Source of the DNA: Bradyrhizobium sp. 190
GTDB taxonomy: Bacteria; Pseudomonadota; Alphaproteobacteria; Rhizobiales; Xanthobacteraceae
Length of the DNA stretch: 64,000 nt
Direction of reading: 5' to 3'
NCBI RefSeq assembly: GCF_023073415.1
Contig: NZ_JADPJL010000061.1
Span: 1 to 64,000 of the forward strand
Shown here: positions 57,420 to 64,000 of the stretch, one piece after another
Position numbering within the stretch: the first letter of the stretch is position 1
Layout: every line of letters starts with the position of its first letter
Translations under genes and position numbers: made by a program
The notes under the pieces: model-generated
Told to the model about the DNA's origin: nothing
Databases searched by the model: none
The model's input: only the letters and a program-made list of their open reading frames with translations

Positions 57420-58199
57420 TCACAGGTGTTGGCCACCGTTGATCGGAACCTCGGTGCCGGTGACATAACTCGCCGCATCCGAGCATAGGAAAAAGACGAC
57501 CCGCGCGACCTCTTCTGGCGTGCCCACGCGGCGCAGCGGGATGTTTGGCACAAGCCGGGCTTCCGTGTCAGGTGACAGAATGTCCGTCTTGATTTCGCCG
57601 GGCGCAATCGCATTGACGCGAATGCCATGCGGCGCATAGTCGTGCGCCATTTCGCGCGTTAGGCAGGCGAGCGCAGCTTTCGACGTCGCATAAGCACTGC
57701 CGGCAAACGGGTGCACCCGCGAACCCGCAATTGAGGTCACGTTGACAACTGATCCCGACGCAGTTTTCAGCTCGCGAAAAAGGCCTTGCGCGAGCAGAAT
57801 CGGCGCCACGAGATTGAGGTGGAACACGCTCATCCAGGTGTCGACTGACGTCGACAACGACGTCAGTCGCGTGCCGCTCGAGGTCTTCGGTGAAATGCCG
57901 GCATTGTTGATCAATGCGTGCAATGGCGCGCCCGCAAGGCGCTCCTTGATCTCGGCGATGGCACCAGGCAACATCCGATGGTTGCTGAGATCGACCTGGA
58001 TATGATCGTCTGCACCTGACTTCCAAGGGCATAGCCCGCCATCGAAGGCCTGGCGCGCGCAAGAAATGATGCGCCAACCCGCTTGCGAAAATAGCTTTCC
58101 GGTGGCGTGGCCGATGCCACGCGATGCCCCGGTCAACAGCACAGTCTTCTGCTCTCCCTGCGGGATGGGGCCCCTATCGGTCTGAAATGGACAGCGCAC
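57420..58199 (-). CDS. fixR: FixR, short-chain dehydrogenase family protein
   Basis: About 259 residues from a GTG at 58199. SDR features: TVLLTGASRGIGHATGKLF (TGxxxGIG NAD(P) motif), LINNAGISPK, SVVNVTSIAGS and the catalytic Y-x3-K in SAYATSKAALACL, ending NGGQHL. FixR is the first gene of the fixR-nifA operon; it is not essential for fixation and its substrate is unknown. The frame is open to 58514 without an in-frame ATG nearby. A GGAG-preceded ATG at about 58229 is in another frame, so a small indel may have disturbed the true start. Confidence 0.8.
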   Translation of the reverse strand: MRCPFQTDRGPIPQGEQKTVLLTGASRGIGHATGKLFSQAGWRIISCARQAFDGGLCPWKSGADDHIQVDLSNHRMLPGAIAEIKERLAGAPLHALINNAGISPKTSSGTRLTSLSTSVDTWMSVFHLNLVAPILLAQGLFRELKTASGSVVNVTSIAGSRVHPFAGSAYATSKAALACLTREMAHDYAPHGIRVNAIAPGEIKTDILSPDTEARLVPNIPLRRVGTPEEVARVVFFLCSDAASYVTGTEVPINGGQHL

Positions 58200-58293
58200 A
58201 TCCGTCGCCGACGATGGATCGGCAACGGCATCGTCATTTCTCCGGTCGGAACTCAAACACGCCTCCGATTCTGTCCTTGCCCGTGAGCGACCG

Positions 58294-58310
58294 TGCAGGA
58301 TTTGGGCCAG
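58294..58310 (-). promoter_or_regulatory. Sigma-54 promoter of fixR-nifA
   Basis: On the minus strand CTGGCCCAAATCCTGCA has GG-N10-GC (-24/-12). The predicted start is about 85 nt before the FixR GTG. Matches the known autoregulated fixR-nifA promoter type. Confidence 0.75.
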
Positions 58311-58348
58311 TTGCGATGCAGACGAACCTCTGTAGTTCTGCGGCCGAG

Positions 58349-58364
58349 TGTCGTGTTCGCGACA
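58349..58364 (-). promoter_or_regulatory. Upstream activator site of fixR-nifA
   Basis: TGTCGCGAACACGACA is a perfect TGT-N10-ACA, the NifA consensus. It is centred about 73 bp before the predicted start, close to where the RegR-bound site lies in B. japonicum, so either protein may bind. Confidence 0.65.
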
Positions 58365-58514
58365 GTTTGGATCGTTCCAGACATAGGCCCGTTTGGCTTC
58401 GGACAGCAGCAATGCGCTGCGCGCACCAAGCCGAATGCGAGTGCCCGCAAACACGTCGGTGCGTGGCGCGGTGCATAGGCCCGGCGCATCCTCAAAGCGG
58501 GTACCGTGCGGCAT

Positions 58515-59187
58515 TGGCGATGGTCGCTAGTTGCCTGCTGCTGATGCAGCCAGGTGGGGTCCGCAACCTAAGTTGGGTCGATACACAACAGCTATCGATC
58601 TCACTTAATTCGACCCTTTATGTGCGACGGATGACGTGTGGTTGCTTGACACTCCGCGCGTCCTGAGAACCAGCATAAGGTCGATAATCATTTCCAATTC
58701 ATCCTCTCCCGATCGACTGGGTCCGCTTATCCCATGAAGCGAGCAGATGAACTAAGACGAACGCCTTCCCATATCAAGACTAGGAAATGGGAAAGTACGA
58801 CACGTCGCGATTCTTACTGTCGCCCGGCAGTCGCTGGGGATTGTAATCTGACGTGGCTCACGCTTTACGTGAGGTTCGCATGCGAAGTGGCACCATTGTC
58901 GGCGGACGCTCTGCACCTTTTGGTCAACGATGCCAGCTTCTCCGGCTGAATGATGAGGCGACCAGAAGCTGAAAACAATGGATTTCTCAGACGCCCCCGC
59001 CCTCACGATCACAAGCATGCTGGTCGATGCGAAGGAGTCCGCCCCCGCGGAGTGCGCCCCCCGGGGCGCTCGTCGATGCTCCCCCTATTGTCGAACGCTA
59101 ATCCTTGCAGAGGAAACAACATCGTCGACAGGACCGAAGGGCTATAGGGGCAATGCTAAGGGGCGATATGATCCACGACAATGCTGG
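58515..59187. other. Intergenic between nodZ and fixR
   Basis: About 670 bp with no credible gene. Nothing identified beyond the fixR control elements downstream. Confidence 0.4.
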
Positions 59188-60163
59188 TTATGATCTGCAC
59201 CCAACCGAGATAACAGCGGACGATTTTTCATTCCAGATCAAACGACTGAAATCATTCAAGTCGAACTCAATGATTCGGGGCACGAAACGGCTCGCATAGC
59301 GCGTGAAGGCGCTAGTCGGCGGAAAACGGATCACGGTATCGCATCGCCCAAGAAGATACATATCGATGAGAGCGGAAACACCGCCATCGGCCCCGAGGGC
59401 TGCACTATGTAATGGCCCGGTCTGATGCGCCTGGAAACGTTTTTCGATAGTAAATAGATCGGGAAACACACCCGACACCCGATCAAGGACCTGCGCGCTG
59501 TCCGTGCACAAGAACACCCTTATAGGTCTTTGATGCGGTAACGCTTTGGCCTTACGAATCGCAGTGCATACCTGCCGTAAGGCGAGCTCTGGATCGGCCC
59601 AGTACGGCGCGTGCCCCATAACATCTTCGCCGTTGCCGTGTCGAATATGAACCCCGACAACGGTGTAGAAGTGTTCCTGATAGATCGCATCAATTCGAGC
59701 TTGGATTTCAGATCGCGGTTTGATGCTCTGAATATCTGTCGTTCCGCATCCTCATCGCAACGCGACATCAGACAAGCATCATCACACACCACGGTGTTAG
59801 CTTCACTATCCTGCAGGGTTTCGAATAGATGGCTGAGCTCGTCACGTTCTCGGAAGATTTGTTCATCTGGCCGGTAAACGCAGTCGATCGATGGCCTATT
59901 CCACCAGTCGGGGAAAAACGGACCCGGGAATGAGAACTGATTAATCTGGTCATCGCAGATGACGCGTACGCCAGCGATGTCTTGAATTGGTTCGAAAAAG
60001 ACTGGAAAGGCGTTGGTGAAGGGTTCGTCCAGATAACAGGAGCCACGCCAATCGATGGCTAGGGTCCGCCCCGTCCCCTGCGCATAACGCCAAGCTGCCG
60101 CGAGCGACCACAGACAATCGCCAAACCAGTACGTCGTCGAGAAACCACGAACCGATCGTTCAT
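59188..60163 (-). pseudogene. nodZ: NodZ, Nod-factor fucosyltransferase, two frameshifts
   Basis: Begins ATGAACGATCGG at 60163 (MNDRFVVSRRRTG). One base is missing in the T-run right after codon 13, then the frame gives LAIDWRGSCYL, NQFSFPGPFFPDWWNRPSID and FRERDELSHLF. A second one-base loss near 59736 shifts the frame before KPRSEIQARIDAIYQEHFYT and HIRHGNGED. The final part MGHAPYWADPELALRQVCTA to the end is continuous (59188-59619). NodZ adds fucose to the reducing end of Nod factors. As sequenced it would be inactive. Confidence 0.85.
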
Positions 60164-60250
60164 CGAGCCTCCAACAAGCATTTGCGTCGGCCCGCTGCAG
60201 GATACCGCATGGATAGGAACATTATTGAAGATCTCCTATTCTGGCCGCTG

Positions 60251-62308
60251 TTATGCTTCGTCTGGCATTTGATCGCGGTCTCGATGCACCCGAGCGGCAT
60301 ATGGTGGATGTACTCGAACGAGGCGCAGCTCCCACAATTCCCGAAGTTCCTTGACGAGAACCTCACGCCTAGCCTGATCGAGCGTAGTTTTCTCGAGGAG
60401 ATCCCCGAGCAGGGCTTCGCCCTCGATCCCCATCAGCAGATCGAACAAATCATGGGAAATACGCACAGCGCCACGGCTGGACGAGCTCACACGGATGCCG
60501 CACAAAGTCTCCTGGCGATCTCGGGCTGTGTAAGCGCGGACGCGATGAAGTGATGCATAAGCCGGCAACGAAACCGCGAGTGAGCTCCAGTCCTTTAACG
60601 TTGTCGCCCGTTTTTTGACGAGGAAGGGCCCGACCACAAGTCCATCTAGGTCTGTGGTCAGAAATGTGGCAATGGCGTCTGCAACCGAATCCACGATTGG
60701 CTCGGCATTGTTGTTAAAGGACGTATTGAGCAGAACCGGAATTCCTGTCCGCTTCTTAAACTCACTGATAAGCTCCCAGTAGGCCGGATTCGCTTTGCGC
60801 GACACTGTTTGCAGCCGCGCCGTACCGTCAACATGCGTGATGGCGCTGAGCAAGTCACGCTTGGCGCGGTGCACGCGAACGACGAAGTTCATAAAGGGCA
60901 ATTCGTGCGTGCCATCAGGCAGGTCGAAAAATTCGCGCGCATCCTCCTCAAGCACTGATGGCGCGAACGGTCGATAGCCCTCGCGCTTTTTGACCATCGC
61001 GTTGATCCGGTCCTTGTTTGCGGCAGGCCGAGGATCGGCAAGAATGCTGCGGTTGCCAAGTGCACGTGGCCCGAACTCCGAACGACCCTGCACCCAGCCG
61101 ATCACCGCTCCATTAGCCATCCAGTCGGCTGCACTCCGTGCCACGTTATCACTACGTTCAACGTCGAGGTGGCCGGCCCATGCATTTAGCTCCTGCTCCA
61201 CGGTGCGGTCGCTCCCGAGATCAGGACCCCAATAGACTTCCTGCAGTCGCTCGCGCGGCGCCGGTCGGCCGAACTCGTTAGAAATCATTAGTGCAGCGCC
61301 TAACGCGCAGCCAGCGTCGTGAGACGCGGGTTGCACAAAGATGTCTTCGAAGAGCCCGGAATACAGCAGCTTACCATTCAAGGTGCAGTTGTGGGCTACC
61401 CCTCCAGCTAGGCATAACCGCTTCATACCGGTGGCCCCGCGGTGATGCCTGAGGATATGAAACACGATCCGCTCCAGCGCTTCCTGCAATGAAGCACTTA
61501 CGTCTCGATGCTGCTGCGTGAATGGCATTCCCTTTCGTCGAACCTCGATGTTGCGGAGCAACGTCGGACCGATGCGGTCCAGGTGGACCCGGTAACGTCC
61601 ATTGTCGGAGAGTTCGTAGAACTGCTTGAAAAGCTCGCGGTGGGGCGCGGGATCCCCGTAAGGTGCAAGCCCCATGACCTTGTATTCGTCGAATAATCCA
61701 TAGCCGAGATACCGGATCGTCTCGAGATAAAATAGCCCCAGAGAATTGCTCTCCGGGAACGTTTCGACTTGCGTAACTTCGGTTCCAGAACCTCGTGCCA
61801 AGAGCCCAGAGAGGAAATCACCACCGCCATCAATCGCGAAAATCAAGCTTTGGTCGAATCCCGACATCGCAAACGCGCTGACGGCATGCGCGATATGGTG
61901 GCTTACGAATGAGACACGCGAAGCATCGACCTCAGTGCCGAACTCCTGCTCCAACATTTTCCGCAGCAACAGTTTGGCATCCAATGGAATGGAGACGTCT
62001 GGGTTGGAAATGACCAGACGTTCGAGCATGGCATTCGAATAGGCCTCGGTAGCGTAGAACGCGATACGATCGATATCACTGAGCTGAACTCCCGCAGCCG
62101 AAAGGCAGTATTGAATCGAACTACTCGGGAATTTGTTAGAGTGCTTGATCCGATTGAAGCGCTCTTCTTCGACCGCCGCAATCACGCGTCCGTTCCGGAC
62201 GAGCACTGCCGCGCCATCGTGCAGAAATGTATTCCCAAGCTCGAGTGGGTTTTCATATACTTTATCCAACCCGCCGCTCAGTCCCAGACACAGCATCTTG
62301 CTCTCCAT
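60251..62308 (-). CDS. nolO: NolO, Nod-factor carbamoyltransferase
   Basis: 685 residues, intact. NodU/NolO/HypF-type carbamoyltransferase: an N-terminal ASKHA-like domain (GLSGGLDKVYENPL; SHHIAHAVSAFAMSGF; IFAIDGGGDF; LCLAGGVAHNCTLNGKLL) and a C-terminal YrdC-related part (FGPRALGNRSILADPR; PVLLNTSFNNNAEPIVDS). It uses carbamoyl phosphate and ATP to carbamoylate the non-reducing end of Nod factors. Its length (about 680) fits NolO rather than the shorter NodU (about 570). It sits between nodJ and nodZ, as in B. japonicum. Confidence 0.9.
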   Translation of the reverse strand: MESKMLCLGLSGGLDKVYENPLELGNTFLHDGAAVLVRNGRVIAAVEEERFNRIKHSNKFPSSSIQYCLSAAGVQLSDIDRIAFYATEAYSNAMLERLVISNPDVSIPLDAKLLLRKMLEQEFGTEVDASRVSFVSHHIAHAVSAFAMSGFDQSLIFAIDGGGDFLSGLLARGSGTEVTQVETFPESNSLGLFYLETIRYLGYGLFDEYKVMGLAPYGDPAPHRELFKQFYELSDNGRYRVHLDRIGPTLLRNIEVRRKGMPFTQQHRDVSASLQEALERIVFHILRHHRGATGMKRLCLAGGVAHNCTLNGKLLYSGLFEDIFVQPASHDAGCALGAALMISNEFGRPAPRERLQEVYWGPDLGSDRTVEQELNAWAGHLDVERSDNVARSAADWMANGAVIGWVQGRSEFGPRALGNRSILADPRPAANKDRINAMVKKREGYRPFAPSVLEEDAREFFDLPDGTHELPFMNFVVRVHRAKRDLLSAITHVDGTARLQTVSRKANPAYWELISEFKKRTGIPVLLNTSFNNNAEPIVDSVADAIATFLTTDLDGLVVGPFLVKKRATTLKDWSSLAVSLPAYASLHRVRAYTARDRQETLCGIRVSSSSRGAVRISHDLFDLLMGIEGEALLGDLLEKTTLDQARREVLVKELRELWELRLVRVHPPYAARVHRDRDQMPDEA

Positions 62309-62749
62309 TCCTCGTGACAGGAGGCCCTATTGGCCTGATTTCAGCATCGTTCCACTAAGCTGCACTGTCGCTCGCGGCTGCGAACGCCATTCAGACATCA
62401 CCAGCATCCAAGGATTCTTACGTGGTGCCCGGCTTACTCAACGATATGAGCTCAGCCATTGTGGCGCCCGCGTTCCATACTGCTGACAAATTCACTGGAT
62501 CGCCTTCGCTCACAGGTTGACATCCATGCGCGCGATTTCGCGCTTCAGTCGCGGCACAGAGGCAGCGCCCACTAGGGTGCTTGCAGCAGAGGGCAGGCAG
62601 TCGACAAAGATAGCGCGCTGAGCCAGTCATGTCGTCCTTCCAAAACGGAACCGTACATGTAACTGCCGTATGCTGCGCCGTCTCGAGCTGTCGCGGCACA
62701 ATTGGCGGTACAACATCGTGTGTCTCCATCGCTTCTGCGGAACGTCGCA
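62309..62749. other. Region of nolM/nolN in relatives, no clear gene
   Basis: B. japonicum has two small genes, nolM and nolN, between nodJ and nolO. A minus-strand frame here (MTGSARYLCRLPALCCKHPS, then ATMAELISLSKPGTT) might be a remnant, but I cannot support it. Confidence 0.3.
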
Positions 62750-63537
62750 TTAACGCATGAGGCGCCGGCGAAACAGCGCCGTCGACAGGAAAAACGGTAT
62801 CACCGCGTATATGCAAAGCGCACTGATATGGAGGGCTGCACTGCCAGCCGGGCGCCCCAGCATCGCGGGCCGGATGAGGTCGACCGATTGTGCCAGCGGC
62901 AGTATGCCCGCCACGCTTTGAAAGATGCTGGGCAGCTGGGCTACCGGAACGACTGCGCCGCAGAGGAAGATCATCGGCGTGATGAAGAGCGTCTGGTAAA
63001 ACACGAAATACTCGTACTGGGCGCAAGCGATATGACGACCATCGCAAGGTCGCGAAGACGAGGCCAGTGAGAGCGATTGCTGGCAGCACATAAAGAATTG
63101 ACGGCCCATTCGGCATAGCCCAATGTAGCGGCAACAATCGCGATTATAGTTCCGGCCAGAACGGCCTTTGTCGCTGCCCACGCCAGTTCACCGAGGACGA
63201 TGTCGCCTAGCGTGAGCTGCGTGTACAAAATTGCTTCCCAAGTTCGCTTGGCATCCATGCGGGCGAAAGTCGCGTACATCGCTTCGAAGCTCGCGGAGAT
63301 CATCGCACTCGTCGCCACCATGCCAGCCGCTACAAACGCGATGTATGAAGCGCCGTCAACGCGCCCCACAATATTTCCGAGGCCAAAGCCGAGACCAAAG
63401 AGATTTGTCATGGGATCGACGAGATTCCCCAGAAGCGATGCAAGCGCGACCTTCCTCCATGCCAGAAAATTCCGACGCCATACCGAGACCCAGTTATATG
63501 CGTTCGCAGGCATGGCCGCCATGTAGCCTTCACCCAC
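62750..63537 (-). pseudogene. nodJ: NodJ, Nod-factor exporter membrane subunit, three frameshifts
   Basis: The first part is intact: MPANAYNWVSVWRRNFLAWR, LGLGFGLGNIVGRVDGASYI, YTQLTLGDIVLGELAWAATK, GYAEW. Frame changes follow at a G-run near 63110 (then SILYVLPAIALTGLVFAT), at a C-run near 63063 (then LAMVVISLAPS) and near 63030 (then EYFVFYQTLFITPMIFLCGA through FFLSTALFRRRLMR). All parts of a 262-residue NodJ are present in order. It would be inactive unless the indels are errors. Confidence 0.85.
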
Positions 63538-63540
63538 GAT

Positions 63541-64000
63541 TCATTTCTCCATCTCGCGCCCGGTTAGCCGCAAAAAGACATCCTCTAGATTCGGAGGACG
63601 CTGCAGAATGCGTAGACCCGCGCGCCCGCGCAGCCGCACGCGGACCTGCTCCGGATCTGGCGCATAGCAAAAGAGCGTCTCGTCACTGACTTCGATGCGG
63701 CGCGCGTAAGGTTTGATCAGCGCCAACAACTCATGCGGATTGCCGCCATAGATCTCGATAACGTCGCATCCAATCTGCTCATCGATCAGCGTATGAGGCT
63801 TGCCTTCGGAGATCTTGCGACCATTCTCGAGCACACACAGCCGATCGCACAACCGCTCGGCCTCTTCCATAAAGTGAGTGGTCAAAAGAATCGTCTTGCC
63901 GCGGGCCAGAAGTAATCGCAGGCGTTCCCAGATGGCGTCCATGCGGATCGAGGCCGGTGGTCGGCTCGTCCATTATCAGCAAATGCGGGTCGTTGATCAG
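63541..64000 (-). pseudogene. nodI: NodI, Nod-factor exporter ATPase, partial and frameshifted
   Basis: The window cuts the gene. Visible on the minus strand: LINDPHLLIMDEPTTGLDPH (Walker B and D-loop), then a deletion of a few bases near 63940 that changes frame, then AIWERLRLLLARGKTILLTT-HFMEEAERLCDRLCVLENG with the H-loop histidine, to the stop at 63541. The stop lies just before nodJ. NodI is the ATPase partner of NodJ. Confidence 0.85.

Noticed and set aside
62309..62749. nolM and nolN
   Set aside because: Expected from synteny, but no frame here could be matched with confidence; left as an unassigned region.
58515..64000. nod box or tts box promoters
   Set aside because: Not noticed by eye in this stretch. 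The first nod genes, where a nod box would be, lie outside the window. A motif scan would be needed to be sure.

Overview
The window looks like part of the symbiosis island of a Bradyrhizobium. The right end, read on the minus strand, carries nodI, nodJ, nolO, nodZ, fixR, nifA, fixA, fixB and fixC. From memory of the family, this is the nodIJ-nolO-nodZ-fixR-nifA-fixA order of soybean bradyrhizobia, with fixBC added. Coding density is low, frameshifted genes are common, and conjugation-type pieces (tyrosine recombinase, DUF736, CopG-like protein, LuxI/LuxR) are present. All of this fits a transferred and decaying accessory region.

Layout. 0-5.5 kb: recombinase, DUF736, and a LuxR/LuxI quorum-sensing pair with a clear lux box. 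5.6-8.4 kb: a ribbon-helix-helix/MFS fusion coupled to an alpha/beta hydrolase. 8.8-13.1 kb: wrecks of an outer-membrane barrel protein, a phosphoesterase and a membrane protein, then the inverted 5' piece of a ParA-like gene whose 3' piece lies at 13.7-14.3 kb. 15.3-18.3 kb: a DUF885 peptidase and a broken EamA transporter. 18.6-31.0 kb: a cluster with a split biotin-dependent acyl-CoA carboxylase, trpD, trpC, a flavin reductase and a split GcrA-like gene, followed at 31.3 kb by an acyl-CoA ligase. 33.0-37.2 kb: an ATP-grasp ligase, a 2-oxoglutarate/iron oxygenase and a haem-oxygenase-like/GFA fusion. 37.7-39.2 kb: two ParA-like ATPases. 39.2-44.8 kb: mostly non-coding, with a few phage-like small genes. 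44.8-51.0 kb: a decayed collinear copy of the 18.6-31.0 kb cluster. 51.8-64.0 kb: the nif/fix/nod block.

Two things tie the middle together. First, a promoter-sized repeat occurs nine times. Eight copies have a TTGAAT-like -35, exactly 19 bp of imperfectly palindromic spacer, and a TAnnnT-like -10. This is the hallmark of MerR-family promoters. Copies sit ahead of the carboxylase cluster, the trp genes, the GcrA-like genes and the oxygenase cluster. NolA, the MerR-type nodulation regulator of Bradyrhizobium, is an obvious candidate regulator, but no MerR gene was seen here. Second, the 12.4 kb cluster and its 6.2 kb decayed copy keep the same order and orientation, each with a ParA locus to its left, so a large ancient duplication is likely.

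The oxygenase/ATP-grasp cluster at 33.0-37.2 kb, with its own MerR-type promoter, is the best candidate for an undescribed biosynthetic system. In the nod/fix block nifA, fixA and nolO are intact, while nodI, nodJ, nodZ and fixB carry frameshifts. Either this copy is decaying or the assembly has indel errors, and raw reads would decide.
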